A stretch of 61,531 bases of DNA from Saprospiraceae bacterium UBA1994 (GTDB lineage Bacteria; Bacteroidota; Bacteroidia; Chitinophagales; Saprospiraceae). The notes under the pieces are model-generated. The model worked only from the letters and a program-made list of their open reading frames with translations. It made no database searches and was not told the DNA's origin. The stretch spans positions 1 through 61,531 of the forward strand of contig DDCY01000020.1 of the NCBI GenBank assembly GCA_002335865.1, written 5' to 3'. The translations under genes and the position numbers were made by a program. This document shows positions 18,214 to 27,580 of the stretch, one piece after another. The stretch's first letter is position 1. Each line of letters opens with the position of its first letter.

Positions 18214-20595
18214 TTAATCTTCCATCTCTAGCACCTTTCCAATTCTCTGCTTGAGATCTAGCACGTGCATTCTTCCCATGCTATCCATTTTCTTATTACC
18301 CTTCAGACTATTATAGATTGTAAATAATGTCCCTCTTGCACCAGCTTTGATATCGCTGATATGCGCCTCTTTCTTAGCAGATCCTATGATTTTAGCGAGT
18401 CTATCTACGTATAGTCTTTGTAGATTTCTATTATATACAGATCTTGAATTTTTGCTCATAATCATCTCACGAGTATCGTCATACAAATCAAACACTGTAA
18501 ATGCTTGCTGACCATTGAGTGATTCATTTTCTGACATTCTATTCATCCTATCAAAGTTGAATATCTGTACAAGTGTACGCTCGTGTAATCCACTAATACG
18601 TTCTACGATTCCGTCTGCTTCGAATCGACGAGCGAGATCTTGATTGATCAACCAAGTGGGAGTTTCGAAGAGATGCTTATCTAAGAATGTCAATGCCCTG
18701 ATTTGCTTATTCCTATCTATATGAGTGTAGGTAGCTTTGTCTTGATCTTGTGTAGTGTTGATCTCTATCACCCCACCAATGTTAGCAACTACATGTCCCA
18801 TATATCTACGAAACTGGCCAAACACTTGATTGTACAGATCTTCTTGTTCTTCGTATTCCTTACCTTCTACGAAAGTCCATTCTGCGATATTGGGAACAAC
18901 ACGTTTTAGGTTTTTAATACCATATTCACTGGCTAACATGGAGTCATCTCCTAGATCTTCTGTCTGCGATGATGGATCTAAAGGTAGACCTCTTTGGCGG
19001 CCATATCTGTACATTGGGTCGTCTGCCTTCTCTTTTATTAGTCGATTCCATTCTGCTCTTTCTTCGTCTTTCGTCTGATTGCCATTCCATTTATATCCGT
19101 AGTAGATCGACCAATCATCGTAAGTGCCTATGTTAGGCATCAGACCTACTTTTCCATCCTCAGGCTGCGCGATATAATTGAATCTTGCATAGTCCATTAT
19201 ACTTGGTGCCGTACCCATCTTTTTTGTAAAACTTACAGACCTCAATGAATCGACAGGATAGGCTACACTCGCTCCCATATTGTGCGGTAAACCAAGTGTG
19301 TGTCCGACTTCGTGAGCAGATACAAATTGGATCAATCGACCCATAGTTTCGACTTTAAAATTTTCTCCTCTCGCCTCAGGATTGATCGCAGAGGTCTGTA
19401 TGAAAAACCAATTTCTCAGTAGCTTCATCACGTTATGATACCAAATAATATCTGACTCTAATATCTCTCCAGTACGCGGATCATGTACGTGAGGTCCCAT
19501 AGCATTTTGTATATCTGTAGATACATATCTGATCACGGAATATCTCGTATCTTCTGGTGACCAATCAGGATCTTCTTCTTTGGATGGAGCTTCCTTAGCC
19601 ATGATTGCCTTCTTAAATCCTGCAGCCTCAAATGCCTTTTGCCAATCATTGACTCCAGCCTTAAGATAAGGTATCCACTGAGTAGGTGTAGCTGGATCGA
19701 TATAGTATATAATTGGCTTTATTGGCTCTACTAATTCACCTCTAGCATATGCTGCTGGATCTTTAGGTTCTAATCTCCACTTAGTTATAAATCTTCGATT
19801 AGATGCTCTCTGATTATCAGAGCTATAGTCTGTCTGACGTACTGAAAAATAGCCCACTCTGTCATCATAATATCTTGGCTCCATTGGCTCGGCTGGCAGT
19901 ACTATGAAAGATTGATTCATCTCTACAGACATGGTACCTGTAATCTTATTGTCTGGAAGGTCTTTTCCTCCTTTGTATGTTAGTACATGTCTTACTTCTA
20001 CATTGTCAGGAAATGACTTCATTGACTTAACGAAACTTCTTTTAGAGTCAACTCCCTTGATACCAAAATCTTTCTTCTGTTTGGCACTCACTGCGCTGAT
20101 CATAGGTATATCTGATGTAAAAAGGTCTCCGATCTCAATTACGGAAGTTCCTTTTCCTTCTACAGCAATATCAAACATTTTGATGATAGGTTCGAAGTTG
20201 TTGTTTTGCACTGACTCGTAGATAGGGTCTTCGAAGCTCGCCACACTATTGTATGATACTGATCTTAACAATATTTTGTCATCCATTTTCTGCCATCGGA
20301 TTACTTGTTGAGGCTTAGATTTTACACCTGCGCCACCGAAATTGAGGCCTTTGACGAATCCCGAGATTCGGCTCACGACCAATATTTCTTGCTCTAAAAT
20401 TGAATCTGGCAATTCGAAATAATGTTTACCATCTAGCTTGTGAGTATACCATAATCCTTCAGAAGATTCTGCATCATTAGTAATGATTTCTTCATATTTT
20501 TTCTTTACTTCCTTCTTATTTTTGTCTTTTTTGTCTTGTGCTTGAATTACATTGATAGATATAAGTGCAACAAGTAATAATAAAATTCTTTTCAT
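18214..20595 (-). CDS. Secreted zinc-dependent metalloprotease (DUF5117/DUF4953-type)
   Basis: A 793-residue protein with a signal peptide ending ISINVIQAQ and a Lys-rich segment just after it. The N-terminal half (ILEQEILVVSRISGF, LNFGGAGV) fits the DUF5118/DUF5117 region. The catalytic region has VSAHEVGHTLGLPHNMGAS, a metzincin-type HExxHxxGxxH zinc site, followed by SIMDYARFNY (Met-turn). The C-terminal ~300 residues are helical. Such proteins are common in Bacteroidota, and are probably periplasmic or exported peptidases of unknown substrate. It is a single gene with its own terminator. Confidence 0.92.
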   Translation of the reverse strand: MKRILLLLVALISINVIQAQDKKDKNKKEVKKKYEEIITNDAESSEGLWYTHKLDGKHYFELPDSILEQEILVVSRISGFVKGLNFGGAGVKSKPQQVIRWQKMDDKILLRSVSYNSVASFEDPIYESVQNNNFEPIIKMFDIAVEGKGTSVIEIGDLFTSDIPMISAVSAKQKKDFGIKGVDSKRSFVKSMKSFPDNVEVRHVLTYKGGKDLPDNKITGTMSVEMNQSFIVLPAEPMEPRYYDDRVGYFSVRQTDYSSDNQRASNRRFITKWRLEPKDPAAYARGELVEPIKPIIYYIDPATPTQWIPYLKAGVNDWQKAFEAAGFKKAIMAKEAPSKEEDPDWSPEDTRYSVIRYVSTDIQNAMGPHVHDPRTGEILESDIIWYHNVMKLLRNWFFIQTSAINPEARGENFKVETMGRLIQFVSAHEVGHTLGLPHNMGASVAYPVDSLRSVSFTKKMGTAPSIMDYARFNYIAQPEDGKVGLMPNIGTYDDWSIYYGYKWNGNQTKDEERAEWNRLIKEKADDPMYRYGRQRGLPLDPSSQTEDLGDDSMLASEYGIKNLKRVVPNIAEWTFVEGKEYEEQEDLYNQVFGQFRRYMGHVVANIGGVIEINTTQDQDKATYTHIDRNKQIRALTFLDKHLFETPTWLINQDLARRFEADGIVERISGLHERTLVQIFNFDRMNRMSENESLNGQQAFTVFDLYDDTREMIMSKNSRSVYNRNLQRLYVDRLAKIIGSAKKEAHISDIKAGARGTLFTIYNSLKGNKKMDSMGRMHVLDLKQRIGKVLEMED

Positions 20596-21043
20596 CTTAG
20601 CTTTTAGATATTGTGTTAAGCGTTGAAGGTAAATATTTTTTTATACTTAATAGAAACCTTATAATTTGAGAATGCTATCAAGTCCCTTGATTGGCTTGAA
20701 GACTTGTTGTGTAGTTGAAACTCGACTTAATAATCTGGAAAGTTGTTTTTTAGTTACAGCTTAGGTATTCCTTACTTTACTCATCATTATATTGAAAGCA
20801 ATTTTTAGAGGGTAGAGCGCTTGGTAGATATCTGTTTAGATTAGTATCATTTAGTATATTCTTTACGAATAGAATTAATTTTGTTATGTCATTTTCTGTT
20901 AATACTTTTTTGATTAAAAATTAAAACATCAGTTGGCACTTCTGTATTCTCTGCGTTACCCTATTTTTATATGCATATTGATTTCTCTCACATTATATAT
21001 ATGCTTCATGGCTCATGAATTTTAGTTATCTAAGATTATAAAG
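20596..21043. other. Intergenic, no gene seen
   Basis: AT-rich stretch upstream of the metalloprotease gene, with stops in all frames. It presumably contains the promoter for that gene, but I find no clear -33/-7 pair. Confidence 0.35.
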
Positions 21044-21262
21044 TTATTGAGTTTTGTACTTATCCTCTTCTTTTTTTAGGAAAGTATATCTACTGAATTT
21101 CGCTGGGTCGTTCAGATTGTAAAATGTTACTTCTGAAGAATTAACTTCATTAAGTTTAAGAGCGTGAAACTCCATTTTTTGGAGTGCTGGTCCTGTGCAA
21201 CAATTTGTCCATTGCTCTTTTATAAAGAAAAAGCTTGTGTCTATCTTTTCTTCATATGTCAA
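21044..21262 (-). CDS. Short hypothetical ORF, possibly a truncated remnant
   Basis: A 72-codon frame with coding-like composition (TSFFFIKEQWTNCCTGPALQ; later VTFYNLNDPAKFSRYTFLKK). The only start near its beginning is a TTG at 21262, and an in-frame TAA lies two codons upstream, so it looks like the 3' end of a gene that lost its front. It has a mixed polar character and no membrane span. No family is recognised. It may be noncoding by chance. Confidence 0.3.
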   Translation of the reverse strand: MTYEEKIDTSFFFIKEQWTNCCTGPALQKMEFHALKLNEVNSSEVTFYNLNDPAKFSRYTFLKKEEDKYKTQ

Positions 21263-21305
21263 CGCTTAATAGTCTCTATTTAGATATAGTTGAAAAGATG
21301 CAGCA

Positions 21306-21487
21306 TTACTCATCAAGGTACGTTAAAGCTGCGATAGTTAGATCGTTAATAAGTTTGTCGTAACGATATTCTTCAGAAACCTCCGTGTGCACTTGGTCCC
21401 ATAGGACTCATAGCCATTGGCTTCTATGGCTTCCTTATTAAATTTCATACGGTATATTTTTGATCCGGCAATAGCTATCTTTCTCAT
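21306..21487 (-). pseudogene. Possible frameshifted gene fragment
   Basis: From ATG 21487 on the minus strand the frame reads MRKIAIAGSKIYRMKF and continues to about YESYGTK. A one-base shift near 21387 then opens a second frame that reads EVSEEYRYDKLINDLTIAAL to a TAA at 21306-21308. Both halves have plausible protein composition, while the unshifted frame becomes a short Arg/Lys-rich tail. No family is recognised. Confidence 0.25.
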
Positions 21488-21581
21488 TTTCAGTAGTTTA
21501 CTTTATATAAAGTCGTATGAGAGCCAGAGATAAGTGACTGCTATCTTAGGATAAAAAAATACATATAATATTGGTCATCTT

Positions 21582-22637
21582 TCAATTCTTAAGGCATGAC
21601 ACTATTTCAATTTCTACTCGCCTGTTTTTTTTCATAGTAGCCTCTTTTTTCGCATTAGGATAGACCATTTCCCAGTTGCCATAACCAGTGTGCTTCATTC
21701 GTTGGTTTTTGATTTCATTTTTAGCTAGGTAATCATACACTGTCTTTGCTCTCGCCTCAGACAACTTATAATAGTTATGAGATATTGGAACTGGTGGAGC
21801 ATTAGGATAATTCACATGGCCTTTAATATGTATACAAATATCACTAGAAGCCATAGTACCGTATAGTAATTGGAGAGTAGGCTCGGAGGATGGAAGTAGT
21901 TTTGGTGAATTTCCTCTGAAATAAAAATTTGGCATGTCGTATACTTTACCTATAGTCAACTTGGGAAGCTCAATATTTATTTGACGTTTGTCTAGTGCTT
22001 CAGTAACTTTTATTCGTTTGGAATAGAAAAAATAATTAGGGGCTGATATATCTAATTTTACAAATACACTATCTGGAGCCAATATCGACCAACTTCCATT
22101 GGGTAAGGTGAAAGTAGAATCACTAAAGTCTTTTCCACTTAATAATATCTTAGCTATTGTTGTGGTGTCTATGCTATCTAGTTTAACGATTCCACTTATC
22201 TTTCGCATAGCCTTATGAGTATATATACTTAGATTTACTCGTCGATTATATTTTCGGCTTTCTTCATGTAGATTACTTTCTGCAGGTTTCATTTCTCCGT
22301 ACGAATTGGTAAATATATTTGCAGACTTTATATGTTTGATTTCAGTCAAATAGCGATTAACACTATTAGCTCTTCGTGCAGCTAGTTCGGTATTGTATTC
22401 TATACTACCAACATCATCTGTATGTCCTTCGATCCTATATAATGTTGTATTTAAATGCTTCGAAATAAGGTTATCTATCTGAACTTCATCATCTGTTGTA
22501 AGTCGATCTTCGGCACTTTCAAACAAGATAGTTATACCTTCTATAAATGCTAAAGAGTCGATATTTTGGGCTTTGATGTCTGTAGCATTGCCGGCTATAA
22601 GTAGTATTGAAAAATATAAAATAGAATTTGCGCGCAT
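21582..22637 (-). CDS. Protein with two OmpA-like peptidoglycan-binding domains
   Basis: A 351-residue exported protein (signal peptide ending DIKAQ). The first OmpA-like domain is at residues ~30-140 (YRIEGHTDDVGSIEYN, LAARRANSVNRYL, NRRVNLSI). A middle beta-rich spacer follows, and a second, more divergent OmpA-like domain is at ~240-347 (CIHIKGHVNYPNAPP, LSEARAKTVYDYL, GYGNWEMVYPNA, KNRRVEIEI). OmpA domains bind the diaminopimelate of peptidoglycan, so the protein probably tethers an envelope component to the wall. Two OmpA domains in one chain is unusual. It is divergent from fabI. Confidence 0.85.
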   Translation of the reverse strand: MRANSILYFSILLIAGNATDIKAQNIDSLAFIEGITILFESAEDRLTTDDEVQIDNLISKHLNTTLYRIEGHTDDVGSIEYNTELAARRANSVNRYLTEIKHIKSANIFTNSYGEMKPAESNLHEESRKYNRRVNLSIYTHKAMRKISGIVKLDSIDTTTIAKILLSGKDFSDSTFTLPNGSWSILAPDSVFVKLDISAPNYFFYSKRIKVTEALDKRQINIELPKLTIGKVYDMPNFYFRGNSPKLLPSSEPTLQLLYGTMASSDICIHIKGHVNYPNAPPVPISHNYYKLSEARAKTVYDYLAKNEIKNQRMKHTGYGNWEMVYPNAKKEATMKKNRRVEIEIVSCLKN

Positions 22638-22700
22638 ATGACTTATAGTTATATTAATATTTTAAAACGAGAAAAAAGAATAATTAATTATGCTCACCTA

Positions 22701-22729
22701 TTTGGCTATTTGCAAAAAGATTACCTTTG
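22701..22729 (+). promoter_or_regulatory. Bacteroidota-type promoter of fabI
   Basis: TTTG at 22701-22704 and TACCTTTG at 22722-22729 (consensus TAnnTTTG), separated by 17 bp, fit the -33/-7 consensus of Bacteroidota primary sigma factor promoters. The -7 element is 45 bp before the fabI ATG. It is the best promoter match I found in the window. Confidence 0.6.
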
Positions 22730-22741
22730 GACTAAAGGTAA
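22721..22741. promoter_or_regulatory. Palindrome overlapping the fabI -7 element
   Basis: Eight-base arms, ttaccttt at 22721-22728 and aaaggtaa at 22734-22741, flank a five-base centre. The left arm is inside the -7 box and the right arm falls at the expected transcription start, a typical place for a repressor operator or a 5' mRNA hairpin. A binding protein is not identified. Confidence 0.45.
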
Positions 22742-22774
22742 TTAGTTAAATCTATAAAAATCAAATCAAGAACA

Positions 22775-23578
22775 ATGGCAAACGGACTATTAGAAGGAAA
22801 AGTAGGAATCATATTCGGTGCTCTAGATGAAAAGTCTATTGCATGGCAAACAGCACTAAAATGCCATGAGCAAGGCGCTAAGATAGTATTGACTAATGCC
22901 CCTGTTGCACTTCGTATGGGTGGAATTCAAGATCTAGCAGATCTTATAGGTGCTGAGGTAATCCCTGCTGATGCTACGAGTATGGAAGATCTAGATAATC
23001 TGATCGTAAAGAGTCAAGAGATATTAGGTGGTAAATTAGATTTTATACTTCACTCTATCGGTATGTCGATCAATGTGCGAAAGAAAAAAGAATATACAGA
23101 CCTCAACCATGATTGGATGCTCAAGACATTCGATATATCTGCGATATCATTTCACAAGGTGATGCAGACTGCTATGAAGCTTGATGCCATGAATGAGTGG
23201 GGGTCAATAGTAGCGCTTAGTTATATGGCTGCACAGAGAGTATTTCCTGACTATAGCGAGATGGCTGAGTCTAAGGCGTTACTTGAGAGTTTCGCTCGTA
23301 GTTTTGGTTATCACTGGGGTAAAAAATCTAAAGTAAGAGTTAATACCATATCTCAATCACCAACAATGACAACTGCAGGTAGCGGTGTGAAAGGATTTTC
23401 TGATTTTTACAGTTATTCTGATACGATGTCTCCGTTGGGTAATGCGTCTAGCCAAGCATGTGCAGATTACTGTGTGACTTTATTTTCTGATCTTACTAGA
23501 ATGGTGACAATGCAAAACCTCTTACACGATGGGGGATTTAGTAGCATGGGAATGGAGCCCGATGTCTTGAGCCTGTAA
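22775..23578 (+). CDS. fabI: FabI, enoyl-[acyl-carrier-protein] reductase
   Basis: A 267-residue classical FabI of the short-chain dehydrogenase family. It performs the NAD(P)H-dependent last step of each fatty-acid elongation cycle. The catalytic set is Tyr150, Tyr160 and Lys167 (Y-x6-K in DYSEMAESK), aligned four residues later than the E. coli Tyr146/Tyr156/Lys163. The nucleotide-binding start is GIIFGALDEKSIAW, and HSIGMS contains the Gly at the triclosan-contact position. SQSPTMTTAGSGVKGF follows. It is a single gene between a matching promoter and a strong terminator. Confidence 0.95.
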   Translation: MANGLLEGKVGIIFGALDEKSIAWQTALKCHEQGAKIVLTNAPVALRMGGIQDLADLIGAEVIPADATSMEDLDNLIVKSQEILGGKLDFILHSIGMSINVRKKKEYTDLNHDWMLKTFDISAISFHKVMQTAMKLDAMNEWGSIVALSYMAAQRVFPDYSEMAESKALLESFARSFGYHWGKKSKVRVNTISQSPTMTTAGSGVKGFSDFYSYSDTMSPLGNASSQACADYCVTLFSDLTRMVTMQNLLHDGGFSSMGMEPDVLSL

Positions 23579-23611
23579 TAGGATCACAAAAGTGTATTTT
23601 AAGATAAATAG

Positions 23612-23657
23612 AAAACCTCTCAAATTACTTTCGAATAAGATTTTGAGAGGTTTTTTT
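23612..23657. terminator. Bidirectional terminator between fabI and recN
   Basis: Stem arms at 23612-23624 and 23642-23654 (aaaacctctcaaa and its complement) enclose a 17-base loop. The + strand runs into seven T residues and the minus strand has a short T run, so the hairpin can end both converging transcripts. Confidence 0.85.
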
Positions 23658-23735
23658 GTATTTATTTTTTGGGCTTAAACTTCTGTTAGTTCAGTATTTA
23701 CGGTTGCATCAAATTTTCAGAACATCTCCAGATAA

Positions 23736-25397
23736 TTATATCTTTTTTCCAATCAATTCTTTAGCGTTGGCAACTGCTGCATCGCTTGGAGGGTTTCCAC
23801 TCAACATCTTGGCAATCTCTAAGATACGATCATTTGCAGATAGCAACTTTATATTGGTAATAGTCCGCGTCTCAGTTTCATGCTTATATACGAAGTAATG
23901 GTGCTGGGCTTTGGCTGCGATCTGGGGACTGTGAGTAATACTCATAACCTGATGCTTTTTAGCAAGCTTACTTATGATCTCTGCCATTCGATTGGCTACT
24001 TCTCCTGATACTCCCGTATCGATTTCGTCAAATATCAACGTAGGTAAAGCCATCGATGAAGCTACCAGAGATTTGATGACAAGTGTGAGTCTGCTGATCT
24101 CACCTCCTGAAGCTACATTTTTAAGAGCTCCAAGTGTACCTCCTTTATTTGCGGAAAAGTAATAGTCTACTTTGTCCATTCCATTAGGAGTGAGTTGGTC
24201 TGAATCTGTAAGTCTTGCATCTATTTTGGCATGTTCCATCGATAGGGTAGCAAGTAACATTTCTATATCTTTGGCAAATGATTTTGCGATCTTCTTTCTG
24301 TTAGTTGACAGCTTTTTAGCAGTCACTTTGAGGTTGGTCTCAAGTTTATGCATTTTAGAGGCAATCTCATTGATTTCGCCATCCATCTTTTGTTGTGAGT
24401 TGATCCTAGTATGAAGATCAGTCTGTATTGTAAGTAATTCTTCTATTGAGACTACTTGATGTTTTTTCTGCAAACGATATATCATATCCAGTCTCTCTTT
24501 TGTCTCTTGAGCGAGATTAGGATCGTGTTCTACACTTTCGTTGACGTCTTGTAGTACAGCAGCAATATCTCTAAGTTCCTCTAGGCTCGATAGTATACGG
24601 TCGTAGCTTTCTGACAACTTAGGATCTAATTCTTTGATATTGTCTAAGTCTTGAGAAATTATCTGTAATTGATTGATTATAGATTGCTCAGATTCATCAA
24701 TCGCAAAATATGCACTATTCGCGACACGTTGGATATCCTCTGTTCCTGCTAGTCGATTGAGGAGTTGCTCTTTTGATTCTTGTTCATCAAACTCTAGAGA
24801 TGCTTCATCTAACTCTGTAAACTGGAAAGTGATATAGTCCAATTCCTTGAGCGCATTGGCCGCTTCTTTTTCTAAAGTTTTAAGCCGCTTTTCGGCTACT
24901 TTGTATTCTTTAAATTCTAATTGATAAGCTGATAGTAACTTAGTATTGCCAGCAAGACTATCGAGAACTTCCATTTGCCACTTAGAGCTATGAATATCCA
25001 GCGTATCAAACTGCTGATGCATATCAACCAATGACTTTGTGAGTTCTTGCAGGATAGCCAAAGTTACTGGCGTATCATTCACAAATGCTCTAGATTTACC
25101 TACTGGAGAAATCTCTCTACGTATGATTAATTCTATCTCATAGTCGAGATTATTAGCTTCGAAGAAGCCTTTGAGATCATAACTCTTTATATTGAAACTA
25201 GCCTCAACGATACATTTACGATCTTGATGATAAAGAACTTTGGTATCTGCACGCTTACCCATGATTAGGCCCAATGCTCCGAGTAGTATACTTTTACCTG
25301 CACCAGTTTCACCAGTGATGATATTGAGGCCTTTGTCAAGGGCAACATGAAGCTTTTCTATAATAGCGTAATTCTGTATTTCTAAGCTGATGATCAT
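23736..25397 (-). CDS. recN: RecN, DNA repair ATPase
   Basis: A 553-residue SMC-like protein. The N-terminal head has Walker A ITGETGAGKSILLGAL and GKRADTKVLYH. A central coiled coil (~150-370) is shorter than in SMC. The C-terminal head has the signature SGGEISRLTLVIKS, Walker B PTLIFDEIDTGVSG, and SITHSPQIAA. RecN acts early in recombinational repair of double-strand breaks, holding DNA ends together. It is a single gene converging on fabI. Confidence 0.95.
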   Translation of the reverse strand: MIISLEIQNYAIIEKLHVALDKGLNIITGETGAGKSILLGALGLIMGKRADTKVLYHQDRKCIVEASFNIKSYDLKGFFEANNLDYEIELIIRREISPVGKSRAFVNDTPVTLAILQELTKSLVDMHQQFDTLDIHSSKWQMEVLDSLAGNTKLLSAYQLEFKEYKVAEKRLKTLEKEAANALKELDYITFQFTELDEASLEFDEQESKEQLLNRLAGTEDIQRVANSAYFAIDESEQSIINQLQIISQDLDNIKELDPKLSESYDRILSSLEELRDIAAVLQDVNESVEHDPNLAQETKERLDMIYRLQKKHQVVSIEELLTIQTDLHTRINSQQKMDGEINEIASKMHKLETNLKVTAKKLSTNRKKIAKSFAKDIEMLLATLSMEHAKIDARLTDSDQLTPNGMDKVDYYFSANKGGTLGALKNVASGGEISRLTLVIKSLVASSMALPTLIFDEIDTGVSGEVANRMAEIISKLAKKHQVMSITHSPQIAAKAQHHYFVYKHETETRTITNIKLLSANDRILEIAKMLSGNPPSDAAVANAKELIGKKI

Positions 25398-25567
25398 AAA
25401 GCGAAATTACAGATTTTGCTCTAATGTTTTCGAAGCTTCAGCTTTGTAATCAAATTAAGTTTAGATATATGTTCTTAAAGTGGTCGAAACACGCGTTGAA
25501 AGCCAATTATTGCTCTCATCCTATTGTTTGAGTCCACTCTTGGTACGTTATACTTTCTCTGTATAAA

Positions 25568-27580
25568 TTACATCCCCATCTGTGCTCTATACTCCGGATC
25601 GACCCTAGCGTAACCTAGCTGTATAGCCTTAGCTAAATCTCTTTTAGCCGCATTTCTTTGGTTAAGTTGACTTTGCGTGCGTGATCTTTCGTAATAGTAT
25701 ATACCCTTTTTACCATTGAGTCTAATTGCTTCAGTATAATCTTTTACTGCTTCAGGAAGTCGATTCAAGGCGCGCTTAAGTCTTCCAGCTTCATACCAGA
25801 GATCAGCATTGTATGGATTGTATGCAAAGTAGGTTTCTATATCTTTCAAAGCGTTAGGGTAGTCACCCAATTGATTGTATATCACTGATCGATTGAGATA
25901 ACCAGTAACATGATTAGGCTTCAACTCTAGCCCTCTATTAAATTCTTCTATTGCACCTGTACGATTGCCGAGCATAGCATAAGTTGCACCGAGGTTAATA
26001 TAATATTCTCCAAGAGATTCATCACGATCCGGACCCTTGGGTAATGAGAGTTTCTTTTCTATTGCAGTATTGTAATCAGCCGCCGCTAGTTTGAGATTTT
26101 CTGCGCCACCTTTATTGAAATATAATCTTGCGCGGCTGTTTAGGGCTTCAGGATTAATAGGCTTGAGCCGTATAGCTTTATCGTAGTCAGATAATGCAAG
26201 ATCGTATTTTTTTGCATCTCGATAATAGTTAGCTCTATTGCCATAAGGTAGATCAGTATTTTTATAATACTTAAGTACATGACTCCACATAGTACCACTG
26301 TTCTTCCAGATTTTATTTTGGTTGAAAGTCATGACACCCATAGCTATTACAAATAGTCCGCTTAGAGCAAAAGTACTTGTCCTAAGTCTATGATCATTCT
26401 TGGTGAATTGATCAAAGTAATATCCTAATATAAAGAACAAACCTAGGTAGGGGATATAGCTAAATCTATCCGCTAGAAATCCCTGTCCAGCTCCTAATAT
26501 CTGCAAGAGGAATATAATATTGAAAATGAATACTCCTAAACCAAATACGATATGTTTCTTACCCAGCTTGTGTGCTTTCCATAAGATGAATAGAACGATT
26601 GGCAAGGCTATAATACTTCCAAAAATATACCAGGGCAAAGATTCTGGATATGGGTACAAAGGAGATAATTCGTAAGGGACGATAAGTTTTACACAGTATA
26701 CTATGAATGAATATGCACCAATAAATATCCTTTGAAAAAAGGAAAATTTATCAACATCTTCAATTGACCCTTGTAGATTTAGAAAGTGTATACCAACCAG
26801 TCCTGTAGCTAGGGATATGATGAAGTAATGTACTTTAGATAATATGTTTTTGAAACTTAAGTCTTTGTCCATATAATAGTCCACAGCCAGCATAGTCAAT
26901 GGTAAGGCAACGGCTTGTATTTTAGCCAGACATGATAATATCATTAGACCGGTAATCCATAAAACATCGAATTTATTGGTTGTGATCTTACTACGAATGT
27001 ATATGTATAATGCCCAAAGAAAGAAGAAGCCAAATAATACATCCTTGCGCTCAGTGACCCATGTCACGGACTCTACTCTCATCGGATGTATACCGAATAG
27101 AATGGCGACAAATAGTCCACCCTTCCAACTAAGTCCAAGTAGTAAACTGATGCGATATACTAGAAAAACACAAAGGAGATGAAAGAGGAGATTTTCCCAA
27201 TGCCATGCTCCCGGATTATCTAATCCAAACATAACCTTGTCCATAGCAAAGGAGAAAATAGTCAATGGGTTATAATTACCAATGACATGTGAGCTGAATA
27301 TTTCTGATGTCAATGCGGCAAAATCTCCCATGTTGAAGTTTACTACTGCTGGATTTTCAGAAAAATTTTTATCATCATCCCAATTGACAAATTCTAAGCC
27401 TCCTACATTGCTGAAACAGATGAATGTTAGGACAATAGCAATCAATCCATACATCCAATAAAAAGGAATACCATTGGATTGAGTTGATTTAGCAATGTCT
27501 ACAGTAGCAGCGTTTTCTGATTTCTTTAGCTTTCTCTCTGCAGCCCTTCTTTCCTGGCGGCTTGACTTTTTACTTGACAT
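25568..27580 (-). CDS. TMTC-like multi-span membrane protein with C-terminal TPR repeats
   Basis: A 670-residue protein. A basic N-terminus is followed by one helix and an extracytoplasmic loop with NWDDDKNFSENP, then about nine more helices up to ~residue 430. HPMRVESVTWVTERKDVL is a conserved loop of this group. The C-terminal 230 residues hold about six TPR units (GNRANYYRDAKKYDLALSDYD-like). This is the layout of TMTC/PMT-like glycosyltransferase-fold proteins, where the acidic DD after helix 1 is the expected catalytic or metal region. The family includes protein O-mannosyltransferases; activity here is inference. Confidence 0.8.
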   Translation of the reverse strand: MSSKKSSRQERRAAERKLKKSENAATVDIAKSTQSNGIPFYWMYGLIAIVLTFICFSNVGGLEFVNWDDDKNFSENPAVVNFNMGDFAALTSEIFSSHVIGNYNPLTIFSFAMDKVMFGLDNPGAWHWENLLFHLLCVFLVYRISLLLGLSWKGGLFVAILFGIHPMRVESVTWVTERKDVLFGFFFLWALYIYIRSKITTNKFDVLWITGLMILSCLAKIQAVALPLTMLAVDYYMDKDLSFKNILSKVHYFIISLATGLVGIHFLNLQGSIEDVDKFSFFQRIFIGAYSFIVYCVKLIVPYELSPLYPYPESLPWYIFGSIIALPIVLFILWKAHKLGKKHIVFGLGVFIFNIIFLLQILGAGQGFLADRFSYIPYLGLFFILGYYFDQFTKNDHRLRTSTFALSGLFVIAMGVMTFNQNKIWKNSGTMWSHVLKYYKNTDLPYGNRANYYRDAKKYDLALSDYDKAIRLKPINPEALNSRARLYFNKGGAENLKLAAADYNTAIEKKLSLPKGPDRDESLGEYYINLGATYAMLGNRTGAIEEFNRGLELKPNHVTGYLNRSVIYNQLGDYPNALKDIETYFAYNPYNADLWYEAGRLKRALNRLPEAVKDYTEAIRLNGKKGIYYYERSRTQSQLNQRNAAKRDLAKAIQLGYARVDPEYRAQMGM

